Source: Scatosoma sp045577595 (lineage in GTDB: Bacteria; Bacillota; Clostridia; Christensenellales; Borkfalkiaceae). From it: a DNA stretch of 30,415 bases. Where the stretch lies: assembly GCA_045577595.1 (NCBI GenBank), contig JAZNIR010000126.1, forward strand, positions 1 through 30,415, written 5' to 3'. A program made the position numbers and the translations under genes. Under the pieces are notes generated by a model. It ran no database searches. It was not told the origin of the DNA and saw only the letters and a list, made by a program, of their open reading frames with translations. The stretch's first letter is position 1. Each line of letters starts with the position of its first letter. This document shows, piece by piece, positions 22,802 through 29,372 of the stretch.

Positions 22802-23864
22802 CGTCGTCCTTTTCTCTCGCCGTTTCTTCGTACAAGGCGCGCAATAATTTCGCGTTGCCCGCGGGGAAATCACATTCTTGCAAACGCGCTTTTAATCCGT
22901 CGTCCAAACGCAAATTTTGCAAAGCGGTTACCAGCTCGTCAAGGCGGTTTTGTTTTAATACGTGGCACAAACCGCGCTTTTTAAAATAGGACGCGTTTTC
23001 CGCTTGGTCGCCCCTTGTTTGCCCCGCAAGGGGAATTAAGAGCGCAGGTTTTTTTAAGGCGAGTATTTCAAACACCGTGCCTGCGCCCGCCCGCGATAAA
23101 ACGTAGTCGGCGCAAGCGTACGCCCCACCCATATCCGCGACGAATTCAAATTGGCGGTAGTTTTTCAAGGTGGATTGCACGACGTTTCCCGCCCCGCAAA
23201 TATGAAAAACGAAAAAGTCTTTGGTCAGTTCGCGAATATTTGCCCGCACGGCGTCGTTAATCGCTTTGCTCCCGCTTCCGCCACCGAACACCAACAAAAC
23301 GCAACGCTCGAAGGGCACGTCAAACGCCTTGCGCGCTTCCGCTTTCGTAGCTGTAAGAATCGCCCGCCGTATCGGCGCGCCACTGTATTCCCCGTTTTTA
23401 AAACGGCTTGCCGTGTCGGGGAATGACGTGAACACCTTTTTACAAAACCGCGCGGAGAGTTTGTTGGCAAGCCCCGCCGATAAATCGCTTTCGTGCGCGT
23501 AGCAGGGTATTTTCAGCTTTTTACAAGCGGTTACGACGGGCAAAGCCACGTATCCGCCTTTGGAAAACACGACGTCTGGTTTAAATTTTTGTAAGCCCGC
23601 TTTCGCTTGTTTGACAGCGCGTAAAAAACGGGTGGGAATGGTTAAATTGCGTTTAAAAGATTTCCAACCGCCCCCGCGCACCAACTTGGGACAGTCGATT
23701 TGATAATAGGGGATTTTCCACTCGGCAATTAACTTTTTTTCAATACCGCCCGTGCCGATATAACAAACGTCGGCGTCGCCCGCTGATAAAATTTCTTCGA
23801 TAAGCGCGACGTTCGGCAAAACGTGCCCCGCGCTCCCCCCGCCGGTGAATAAAATTTTTTTCAT
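22782..23864 (-). CDS. murG: MurG-family UDP-GlcNAc:undecaprenyl-PP-MurNAc-pentapeptide transferase (second-type)
   Basis: Adds GlcNAc to lipid I to make lipid II. The 360 residues show the GT-B fold: GGGSAGHVLPN (about 7-17), KPDVVFSKGGYVALPVVTACKKLKIP, HESDLSAGLANK, LLVFGGGSGSKAIN and the sugar-nucleotide site AGAGTVFEILALKKPALLIPLAGQTRGDQAENA. Canonical MurG has HEQN..PG..NK; the HESD form is typical of the second MurG (MurG2) seen in some Bacillus and clostridia. This may therefore be a paralogue, with a standard murG in the dcw cluster elsewhere. The ATG at 23864 follows GGGGGT. It overlaps yunB, and this sporulation pairing hints at a cortex role (inference). Confidence 0.88.
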   Translation of the reverse strand: MKKILFTGGGSAGHVLPNVALIEEILSAGDADVCYIGTGGIEKKLIAEWKIPYYQIDCPKLVRGGGWKSFKRNLTIPTRFLRAVKQAKAGLQKFKPDVVFSKGGYVALPVVTACKKLKIPCYAHESDLSAGLANKLSARFCKKVFTSFPDTASRFKNGEYSGAPIRRAILTATKAEARKAFDVPFERCVLLVFGGGSGSKAINDAVRANIRELTKDFFVFHICGAGNVVQSTLKNYRQFEFVADMGGAYACADYVLSRAGAGTVFEILALKKPALLIPLAGQTRGDQAENASYFKKRGLCHVLKQNRLDELVTALQNLRLDDGLKARLQECDFPAGNAKLLRALYEETAREKDDDGKKRV

Positions 23865-23930
23865 ACAACACCCCCGTATATTATTATAGACGGCGTTTTT
23901 TTCGGATATTCTAAAAAGTGGATAAAAAAC

Positions 23931-23955
23931 CGCTCCCTTTACCAAAAAGGGAGCG
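23931..23955 (-). terminator. Intrinsic terminator of the WYL regulator gene
   Basis: A 10-bp stem (CGCTCCCTTT / AAAGGGAGCG) with a 5-nt loop, followed on the minus strand by GTTTTTT. It separates the regulator gene from murG-yunB. Confidence 0.85.
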
Positions 23956-23980
23956 TAAATTCTTATCGTTTTCCGTTAAT

Positions 23981-24919
23981 TTAAGAATATAATTTCGCGA
24001 TTTGTTTGAGTTCTTTTGCAACCTTATCGCGCAACGAAGTAGGAGCAAGCACTTGTACGCCCGCGCCTAAACTTAAAATTTTCTTCACCAGCGCACTGTC
24101 GTCGGGGAGCGTTACGTCGGCGTGCCATTTCCCGTTGGCGCTTTTGATGTTTTCCACGCCCAGCCAATCTTGCGCGTCGGGTACGGCGCTCTTGTCGAAG
24201 GCAAACCGCACGTCCACCGATTTGGTGTCGTTCGTCCAAAAGGCAAGGGGCACGTCTTGGCGGGAAAAGGGGCGCTTTTGAAAAGTTTCTTCCGTTTGAT
24301 TGACGGCGAACACCCGCCCGACACGGAATAAACGGAACGCCCGTTGTTTATGGCAAAACGCGTACACGTACCAAACGTTTTGTTTAAACACCAACACGTG
24401 CGGTTCGATTTTCCGTTTGGAACTTTCGCCCGTCCGCGCGCGGTAATCAATTTCTAACACCCGTTGATTTTTTACGCTTTCTTCAAAAAGTTTTAACTTT
24501 TCCGAATGAGAATTCGAATCCCCCCACGTGCCACCGTCCACCAAAATAGCGCCGACGTCCCCCGAAAGGGCAAGGTCGCGCGATTCCGATTTCATTTGCG
24601 TAGAAAGTTTGCGTTTCGCTTCTAAAAAGCGTTCTTGGGGGAGTTGCGCGTACATCGTTTCAAGCGCTTCAATCGCCGATTCGTATTCGTCCGTCGTCAT
24701 AAAACCCTTGGGAAGTTTAAAATTATCGGCGATACAAATCCCGCCCGCTCTGCCTCTGTCTACGGTAACGGGAATACAGTCGCTTAAATCGTCTACGTAA
24801 CGGTAAATCGTGCGCGGAGAAACCCCGAATTTATCCGCCAAATACACCGCCGTTACTTTGCGCTTTGCAAGCAGTTCAAAAAGTATATCCACCAAAATAG
24901 AATATTTCGTGCGTTCCAA
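23981..24919 (-). CDS. WYL-domain transcriptional regulator (YafY type)
   Basis: A 312-residue DNA-binding protein. The N terminus (about 1-60) is a helix-turn-helix (KRKVTAVYLADKFGVSPRTIYRYVDDL), followed by a linker and a WYL ligand-sensing domain (about 140-220; EIDYRARTGESSKRKIEPHVLVFKQNVWYVYAFCHKQRAFRLFRVGRV) and the usual C-terminal extension. Members sense nucleic acids or small ligands and repress or activate nearby genes. The start is TTG, with AAGGAG 9 nt upstream. It diverges from a 65-codon gene, and a palindrome lies in the shared promoter region. Target and ligand are unknown. Confidence 0.92.
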   Translation of the reverse strand: MERTKYSILVDILFELLAKRKVTAVYLADKFGVSPRTIYRYVDDLSDCIPVTVDRGRAGGICIADNFKLPKGFMTTDEYESAIEALETMYAQLPQERFLEAKRKLSTQMKSESRDLALSGDVGAILVDGGTWGDSNSHSEKLKLFEESVKNQRVLEIDYRARTGESSKRKIEPHVLVFKQNVWYVYAFCHKQRAFRLFRVGRVFAVNQTEETFQKRPFSRQDVPLAFWTNDTKSVDVRFAFDKSAVPDAQDWLGVENIKSANGKWHADVTLPDDSALVKKILSLGAGVQVLAPTSLRDKVAKELKQIAKLYS

Positions 24920-24967
24920 AATCTTTCGCTCCTTTTTTGAAAAAAATTTTTTAAAATTCTTACGGTT

Positions 24968-24997
24968 ATTTTATCATACCTGACATACGTCTGTCAA
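24968..24997 (-). promoter_or_regulatory. Promoter of the WYL regulator gene
   Basis: Read on the minus strand: TTGACA (24992-24997), 18-bp spacer, TAAAAT (24968-24973). The palindrome at 24981-24996 lies inside the spacer and -35, which fits autorepression. Confidence 0.7.
24981..24996. promoter_or_regulatory. Candidate operator palindrome for the WYL regulator
   Basis: TGACATACGTCTGTCA: 5-bp arms TGACA and TGTCA around a TACGTC core. It overlaps the -35 and spacer of the regulator promoter on the minus strand. On the plus strand it sits 12 bp before TATAAT (25009-25014), the likely -10 of the 65-codon gene, at the place where a -35 should be. One dimer could therefore control both directions. 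The palindrome is seen; the binding is inferred. Confidence 0.6.
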
Positions 24998-25045
24998 GTT
25001 TTCTATGCTATAATCAGCGTACGAAAATAAAAAAGGGGCAAAAAA

Positions 25046-25243
25046 ATGACGGATTTTTCGATTTATATAGAAAGAATGGAAACAGAGCGCAAACGACGCA
25101 AAGAAGGGGAAGTAAACGCCCGCCTTTTAAACGGTTTGCAAACGAAAAGCAAAGGGGAAACGTGGGATTTACTAACCGCTCTTTGCGGAAGATTGGCTTT
25201 GTCTTCGTCCGTTTCTATAAAAACGGTGGAATTAAAAGCTTGA
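25046..25243 (+). CDS. 65-residue hypothetical protein, divergent from the WYL regulator
   Basis: Not recognised. The first half is strongly charged and probably helical (MTDFSIYIERMETERKRRKEGEVNAR); the second half is neutral and ends SSSVSIKTVELKA. No signal peptide or membrane helix. AAAGGGGC lies 7 nt before the ATG, and TATAAT (25009-25014) is 32 bp upstream, so a real transcript is plausible. It is the obvious candidate target of the neighbouring WYL regulator. Confidence 0.6.
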   Translation: MTDFSIYIERMETERKRRKEGEVNARLLNGLQTKSKGETWDLLTALCGRLALSSSVSIKTVELKA

Positions 25244-25280
25244 AAAACGCTTAATTTTTAAGGGAAGTAAGGCAAAACGC

Positions 25281-25309
25281 TTGACAACTCGGCGGAAAAA
25301 GAGTAAACT
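25281..25309 (+). promoter_or_regulatory. Sigma-A promoter of tyrS
   Basis: TTGACA (25281-25286), 17-bp spacer, TAAACT (25304-25309). The predicted start near 25316 gives a leader of about 60 nt. Confidence 0.78.
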
Positions 25310-25313
25310 TTTT

Positions 25314-25363
25314 TTAACGTACAAAATCACGAAAAAACGCAAGGGAACGTCTTGCGTCGTTAA
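25314..25363 (+). other. Structured leader of tyrS (not a T-box)
   Basis: TTAACG (25314-25319) can pair with CGTTAA (25358-25363), stacked directly on a second stem ACGCAAG/CTTGCGT (25337-25343 with 25351-25357). The outer stem reaches the first bases of the AAGGAG ribosome binding site (25362-25367). At about 60 nt the leader is far too short for a tyrosyl T-box. Function is inferred. Confidence 0.45.
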
Positions 25364-25375
25364 GGAGAATTTACT

Positions 25376-26569
25376 ATGGCAAACGTTATGGATACGCTCA
25401 AAGCACGCGGGTTCGTCAAACAAACGGTGTTTGAAGAAGAACTTTACGAAAAACTCGGCAAGGAAAGCGTGCCTTTTTATATCGGTTTCGACCCTACGGC
25501 GGATTCGTTGCACGTCGGGCATTTTATGCAACTTATCGCAATGCACCATATGCAACAAGCAGGGCACAAACCGATTATTTTAATCGGTGGCGGTACGGCA
25601 ATGATTGGCGACCCGTCGGGCAGAACGGATATGCGTTCGATGATGACGAAAGAAACGATTCGCCACAACGTCGAATGTTTCAAAAAACAAATGTCGAAAT
25701 TCGTCAGTTTCGAAGGGGAAAACGCGGCGGTTATCGTGGATAACGGCGATTGGCTTTTAAATTTAAACTACGTAGATTTCTTGCGGGAAATCGGCGCGCA
25801 CTTCTCCGTCAACCGTATGCTTACGGCGGAATGTTTTAAACAACGCTTGGAAAGGGGGCTTTCTTTCCTTGAATTTAACTATATGTTAATGCAAGCGTAC
25901 GATTTCTTGGTGCTTTACAGAAAGTACGGCTGTCAACTCGAACTCGGCGGGGACGACCAATGGAATAATATTTTGGCGGGCGCAAACCTGATTCGTATTA
26001 AAGAACAAAAACCCGCTTACGCAATGACGTTTACGTTGCTTACGACGAGCGACGGCAAAAAGATGGGAAAAACGGCAAAGGGAGCGGTTTGGTTGGACGA
26101 AAACAAAACAACCCCTTACGAATTTTATCAATATTGGCGCAACACGGCGGACGAAGACGTGGAAAAATGTATGAAATTGCTCACGTTTTTACCGCTTGAA
26201 CAAATCAACGAACTTTGCGCGCACAAAGACGAGCGTATGAACAAAGCAAAGGAAGTGCTCGCGTACGAACTTACCAAAGAAGTGCACGGCGAAGAAAAAG
26301 CAGGCGAAGTGCAAGCGCAAGCGAAAGCGGCGTTCGGCGGTGGCGACGCGGAAATGCTCACGAAAGAAATTTCGGGCGCGGTTACGGTGGTGGACGCAAT
26401 GGTGTTGGCGGGCGTAGCCAAATCCAAAGGCGAGGCGCGTAGACTGATTGAGCAAGGGGGCGTTTCGGCGGACGAGAGCAAAATCACCGACGCAAACGCG
26501 CCGATTCCCGCAAACGAATTCGTGTTGCATAAAGGCAAAAAAGTGCATTTGAAAATCGTGGTGAAATAA
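25376..26569 (+). CDS. tyrS: Tyrosine--tRNA ligase
   Basis: Class I aminoacyl-tRNA synthetase that charges tRNA-Tyr. The 397 residues carry the HIGH-type motif (DPTADSLHVGHFMQL, about 39-53), the substrate region YMLMQAYDFLVLYRKYGCQLELGGDDQWNNI, the KMSKS-type motif KMGKT (229-233) and a C-terminal S4 RNA-binding domain (AKSKGEARRLIEQGGVSADESKITD...LHKGKKVHLKIV). The motif spacing and the KMGKT form fit the longer TyrZ-like branch rather than the B. subtilis TyrS type (inference). AAGGAG precedes the ATG. A small membrane protein gene follows 31 bp on. Confidence 0.97.
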   Translation: MANVMDTLKARGFVKQTVFEEELYEKLGKESVPFYIGFDPTADSLHVGHFMQLIAMHHMQQAGHKPIILIGGGTAMIGDPSGRTDMRSMMTKETIRHNVECFKKQMSKFVSFEGENAAVIVDNGDWLLNLNYVDFLREIGAHFSVNRMLTAECFKQRLERGLSFLEFNYMLMQAYDFLVLYRKYGCQLELGGDDQWNNILAGANLIRIKEQKPAYAMTFTLLTTSDGKKMGKTAKGAVWLDENKTTPYEFYQYWRNTADEDVEKCMKLLTFLPLEQINELCAHKDERMNKAKEVLAYELTKEVHGEEKAGEVQAQAKAAFGGGDAEMLTKEISGAVTVVDAMVLAGVAKSKGEARRLIEQGGVSADESKITDANAPIPANEFVLHKGKKVHLKIVVK

Positions 26570-26600
26570 TTAAAAAATACAAAAGAAAAGGGGTAAGATT

Positions 26601-27101
26601 ATGAAATTGTTAAAGTGGTTTTTCAGTTTCGGCGAAAAGTACAGAAAAAGAGAAAAAGAATATCATAGAAGAAGTAAAAAGTTTGGAACCGCAGGGGAAA
26701 TTATGGGGCTAATCCTTTACACGGTTGTTCCGTTGCTTTCGCTTTGGGGCTTGTTTAGCGACGTGCATTGGGGATTAAAAATTCTTTGCGGAATGGGCGC
26801 GTTAACGATTTTTATGGCGCCTAGCGAACTGATGATTACGGGAATCGTCGCGCTCCGCCATAGAATGAGAATGCGCGTGCAAAATAAGGTGGAAGGCGCA
26901 ATGATTGGAAAAACCGCCGAAATGATTTCCGGCGAAGAATTAACGGGCGAAGCGAAAGAAAAAATCGACAATTATCAAGCCAGAGGCACGGCGGATACAT
27001 ACGACTTGGTGGTTGGTATTTGCGGAATCGTTCTTTCGATTGTCGTAGTGCTTGCGTTTATCGGGTTGTCTATTTTGTTTATATACGCTCGCCTTAAATA
27101 A
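26601..27101 (+). CDS. Membrane protein of unknown function
   Basis: A 166-residue protein I cannot assign. A basic start (KYRKREKEYHRRSKKFG) is followed by two close membrane helices (about 34-52 and 60-86), a charged loop (about 88-130, RHRMRMRVQNKVEGAMIGKTAEM...AKEKIDNYQ), and a final helix (about 133-162) ending YARLK. AAAGGGG lies before the ATG. It lies 31 bp after tyrS without its own promoter and ends at a terminator, so it is probably co-transcribed with tyrS. Confidence 0.8.
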   Translation: MKLLKWFFSFGEKYRKREKEYHRRSKKFGTAGEIMGLILYTVVPLLSLWGLFSDVHWGLKILCGMGALTIFMAPSELMITGIVALRHRMRMRVQNKVEGAMIGKTAEMISGEELTGEAKEKIDNYQARGTADTYDLVVGICGIVLSIVVVLAFIGLSILFIYARLK

Positions 27102-27127
27102 TCGACGTCAAGCGATAAAAAAAGACG

Positions 27128-27160
27128 AAAACCTATCGGGCATAAAGGCTGATAGGTTTT
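27128..27160 (+). terminator. Intrinsic terminator of the tyrS operon
   Basis: A 10-bp stem (AAAACCTATC / GATAGGTTTT) with a 13-nt loop followed by TTAT. It is immediately followed by the next promoter at 27165. Confidence 0.82.
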
Positions 27161-27164
27161 TTAT

Positions 27165-27193
27165 TTGACAAGCTTTTCCGTTTTTGTTATAAT
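27165..27193 (+). promoter_or_regulatory. Sigma-A promoter of the yigZ-family gene
   Basis: A full consensus match: TTGACA (27165-27170), 17-bp spacer, TATAAT (27188-27193). Transcription would start near 27200, about 10 nt before the ATG, just long enough to include AAAGGAG. Confidence 0.9.
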
Positions 27194-27210
27194 AAAAAAA
27201 GGAGCAAGCA

Positions 27211-27843
27211 ATGGAAAAGGAAATTAAGACGGTATATTCCGCGCACGAAAGCGAAAAAATCATAGAAAAATCCCGCTTTATCACGTATGCAACGCACGTG
27301 GAAAGCGAAGAAGAAGCGCGCGCGTTTATTGCGGAAATCCGTAAAAAACATTCGCTTGCCACCCACGTTTGTTTTGCGTTCGTGGCGGATAAGGTTGGCA
27401 ATTTACAACGCTTTTCCGACGACGGCGAACCGCAAGGGACGGCGGGAATACCAATGCTGGAAGTGCTTAAAAACAAAGGCTTATACGAAACGGCGGTGGC
27501 GGTAGTGCGCTATTTTGGCGGGGTAAAACTCGGCGCGGGCGGTTTGGTGCGGGCGTATTCGTCGTGCGTTGCGGAAAACCTTGCGGGCGCGGACGTACGA
27601 ATTTTGCGTACGTGCGCGGAATACCAAATTGCCGTCGATTATACGGGCGTGGACGGCGCGCAAAAATTTATGGCCACGCATACTTGTTCGCTACTTGGCA
27701 CGGAATACGGCGAAAAGGTTACGTTTAAAGTGGCGGTAAAACAATCGGACGAACGAGCGTTTATCAGCGCTCTCGTCGATTATATGCAAGGCAAAGTGGA
27801 ATATAAACGGGGCAAAGAATATTACGCGCCTTTTAAGGAATAA
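27211..27843 (+). CDS. YigZ/IMPACT family protein (UPF0029)
   Basis: A 210-residue member of the IMPACT/YigZ family. The N-terminal domain carries the signature (SRFITYATHVESEEEARAFI, then HSLATHVCFAFV, FSDDGEPQGTAGIPMLEVL and AVVRYFGGVKLGAGGLVRAYSSC). The C-terminal part is a short ferredoxin-like DUF1949-type domain. The bacterial role is not settled; eukaryotic IMPACT is a translation regulator. AAAGGAG precedes the ATG. It has its own consensus promoter and stands alone between two promoters. Confidence 0.93.
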   Translation: MEKEIKTVYSAHESEKIIEKSRFITYATHVESEEEARAFIAEIRKKHSLATHVCFAFVADKVGNLQRFSDDGEPQGTAGIPMLEVLKNKGLYETAVAVVRYFGGVKLGAGGLVRAYSSCVAENLAGADVRILRTCAEYQIAVDYTGVDGAQKFMATHTCSLLGTEYGEKVTFKVAVKQSDERAFISALVDYMQGKVEYKRGKEYYAPFKE

Positions 27844-27860
27844 TTTTTTTTTGGAAAGAA

Positions 27861-27890
27861 TTGACAAACTTTTAAAAAGTATGTTATAAT
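27861..27890 (+). promoter_or_regulatory. Sigma-A promoter of the aldo/keto reductase and darA
   Basis: TTGACA (27861-27866), 18-bp spacer, TATAAT (27885-27890). The start near 27897 gives a 12-nt leader with AAAGGAG. Confidence 0.88.
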
Positions 27891-27908
27891 AAAGAAAAAG
27901 GAGTAATT

Positions 27909-28829
27909 ATGGATTATACAATCGTTGGTGGGGCGAAAGCTTCGCGCGTGGTGATGGGCTGTATGCGTATTGCCGACAAATCTCTTTCGGAAGTGGAAAA
28001 ACTCGTAACGGACGCAATCAGCGTAGGCGTTAACGCGTTCGACCACGCGGATATTTACGGCGGTGGAAACTGCGAAAAGATTTTCGGCGTAGCGATGAAA
28101 GATTTAAAAATCGCGCGGGATTCGTATTTGGTGCAAACCAAGTGCGGGATTCGAAAGTTTGACGGCGGGCGTACGTTCGATTTTTCCAAAGAACATATTA
28201 TCCGTTCGGCGGAAGACAGTTTGCGTCGGCTCAACACCGAATACGTGGATATGTTTTTATTGCACCGCCCTGATACGTTAATGGATGCGGACGAAATCGG
28301 CGAGGCGTTCGGGCGTTTAAAAGCGAGCGGGAAGGTACGGGCGTTTGGCGTTAGCAACTTCTCGGCGTTGCAAATGGAATATTTGCGTAAAAACGGCGTG
28401 GAAGTTTCCGTCAACCAAATGCAATTCTCGCTTGGGCATACGTTGCTCGTAGACGCGGGATTAAACGTAAATATGAAAACGGAAGCAGGGACAAATTTTG
28501 CGGGCGACACACTCGATTACGCAAGATTAAACGGCATACCGTTACAAGCTTGGTCGCCTTTGCAATACGGCTTTTTCGAAGGGGTGTTTATCGGCAACGA
28601 AAAATTCCCCGCGCTCAATCAAAAATTAAACGAAATCGCGGAAAAATACGAGGCTACGCCAACGGCAATCGCTTGCGCGTGGATTTTGCGCCACCCCGTA
28701 TTTAAACAAGTAGTTACGGGCACGACGTCGCCCGCGCGAATGAAGGAAATGAGCAAAGGGGCGGATATAACGCTTACTAAAAAGGAATGGTACGACCTGT
28801 ACCTTTCGGCTGGCAAAACGATGCCATAA
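27909..28829 (+). CDS. Aldo/keto reductase, YdhF-like
   Basis: A 306-residue NADP-dependent oxidoreductase of the TIM-barrel aldo/keto reductase family. The catalytic tetrad is visible: Asp45 and Tyr50 (AFDHADIYGGG), Lys78 (QTKCGI) and His119 (LLHRPD). The C-terminal cofactor part includes FGVSNFS, QMQFS, LQAWSPL and RHPVFKQVVTGTTSPARMKEMS, the YdhF-type NADP-binding end. The natural substrate is not readable from sequence. AAAGGAG lies before the ATG. It is followed by darA with 30 bp between and no new promoter, so the two may be co-transcribed. Confidence 0.93.
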   Translation: MDYTIVGGAKASRVVMGCMRIADKSLSEVEKLVTDAISVGVNAFDHADIYGGGNCEKIFGVAMKDLKIARDSYLVQTKCGIRKFDGGRTFDFSKEHIIRSAEDSLRRLNTEYVDMFLLHRPDTLMDADEIGEAFGRLKASGKVRAFGVSNFSALQMEYLRKNGVEVSVNQMQFSLGHTLLVDAGLNVNMKTEAGTNFAGDTLDYARLNGIPLQAWSPLQYGFFEGVFIGNEKFPALNQKLNEIAEKYEATPTAIACAWILRHPVFKQVVTGTTSPARMKEMSKGADITLTKKEWYDLYLSAGKTMP

Positions 28830-28859
28830 AATAAATATAGAAAAGGGGGATTGATATAT

Positions 28860-29183
28860 ATGAAAATGATAACGGCAATCGTGAATAAAAAGGACGCGGG
28901 CGAAGTGTGCGACGCGCTTGCGGAAGAGAAGTTTACGTTTACGAAAATGGCAACGACGGGCGGATTTTTAAAGGCGGGTAACGTAACCCTTTTAATCGGC
29001 ACGGACGACGAACGGGTAGAGCGCGCGTTAGAGCTTATCCGTAAACACTGTGCGCAACGTATGGAGCCTATGCCTGCGGTAATGAACGTAAGCGCGCCCG
29101 CGCTTATTCATTATCAAACGGAAGTGCCCGTTGGTGGGGCGACGGTGTTCGTATCGCCCGTAGAGCGTTTCGAAAAAATGTAA
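28860..29183 (+). CDS. darA: Cyclic-di-AMP receptor DarA (PstA, PII-like)
   Basis: Small PII-like protein of 107 residues that binds cyclic-di-AMP in Bacillus and Listeria. The pattern matches closely: MKMITAIVNKKDAGEVCDAL, the KMATTGGFLKAGNVTLLIG loop that holds the ligand, a swapped segment RVERALELIRKHC, and VPVGGATVFVSPVERFEKM at the end. The start at 28860 follows AAGGGGGA with 9 nt spacing. It shows that the organism uses c-di-AMP signalling; no cyclase or phosphodiesterase gene is in the window. It ends just before a strong terminator. Confidence 0.97.
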   Translation: MKMITAIVNKKDAGEVCDALAEEKFTFTKMATTGGFLKAGNVTLLIGTDDERVERALELIRKHCAQRMEPMPAVMNVSAPALIHYQTEVPVGGATVFVSPVERFEKM

Positions 29184-29189
29184 TAAAAG

Positions 29190-29214
29190 GCGCGCAGGCA
29201 ATAGGCTTGCGCGC
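29190..29214 (+). terminator. Intrinsic terminator after darA
   Basis: A 7-bp GC stem (GCGCGCA / TGCGCGC), extendable by a G-T and an A-T pair, with an 11-nt loop; TTATTTTTAT follows. Confidence 0.8.
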
Positions 29215-29262
29215 TTATTTTTATAAAAAAAATCAAAGAAAAAGGTAATCTTGTGCAAGCTG

Positions 29263-29311
29263 TACAATAGGGGCGGACAAGTTTGGTGATTTTGTCTATT
29301 GTATTTTTTTT
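29263..29311 (+). terminator. Second terminator-like hairpin before the ABC transporter gene
   Basis: TACAATA (29263-29269) pairs with TATTGTA (29297-29303), and inside it GACAA (29276-29280) pairs with TTGTC (29292-29296), leaving a 6-nt GGGGCG bulge on the left. Eight T residues follow (29304-29311). The hairpin ends where the next promoter begins. It could be a backup to the darA terminator or the end of a short RNA made from the 29215-29262 region, where no clear promoter is seen. Confidence 0.55.
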
Positions 29312-29338
29312 GCAAATGTTGTAAAATATAAGTACAAA
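29310..29338 (+). promoter_or_regulatory. Likely promoter of the sugar ABC transporter ATPase gene
   Basis: TTGCAA (29310-29315), 17-bp spacer, TACAAA (29333-29338), about 35 nt before the ATG. Weaker than the other promoters in the window, so it may need an activator or be catabolite controlled; no clear cre site was found. Confidence 0.5.
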
Positions 29339-29372
29339 ATATTTAAAATATCCATTTTGGAGGAAAAAGATT

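Noticed and set aside
23883..23911. TATAAT-containing candidate promoter for murG-yunB (minus strand)
   Set aside because: The -35 at the right distance reads GAATAT and it also fails to fit sigma-E or sigma-K patterns well, so the promoter class cannot be stated.
25314..25375. T-box riboswitch before tyrS
   Set aside because: The leader is only about 60 nt from the promoter, and no T-box sequence or terminator/antiterminator pair is present.
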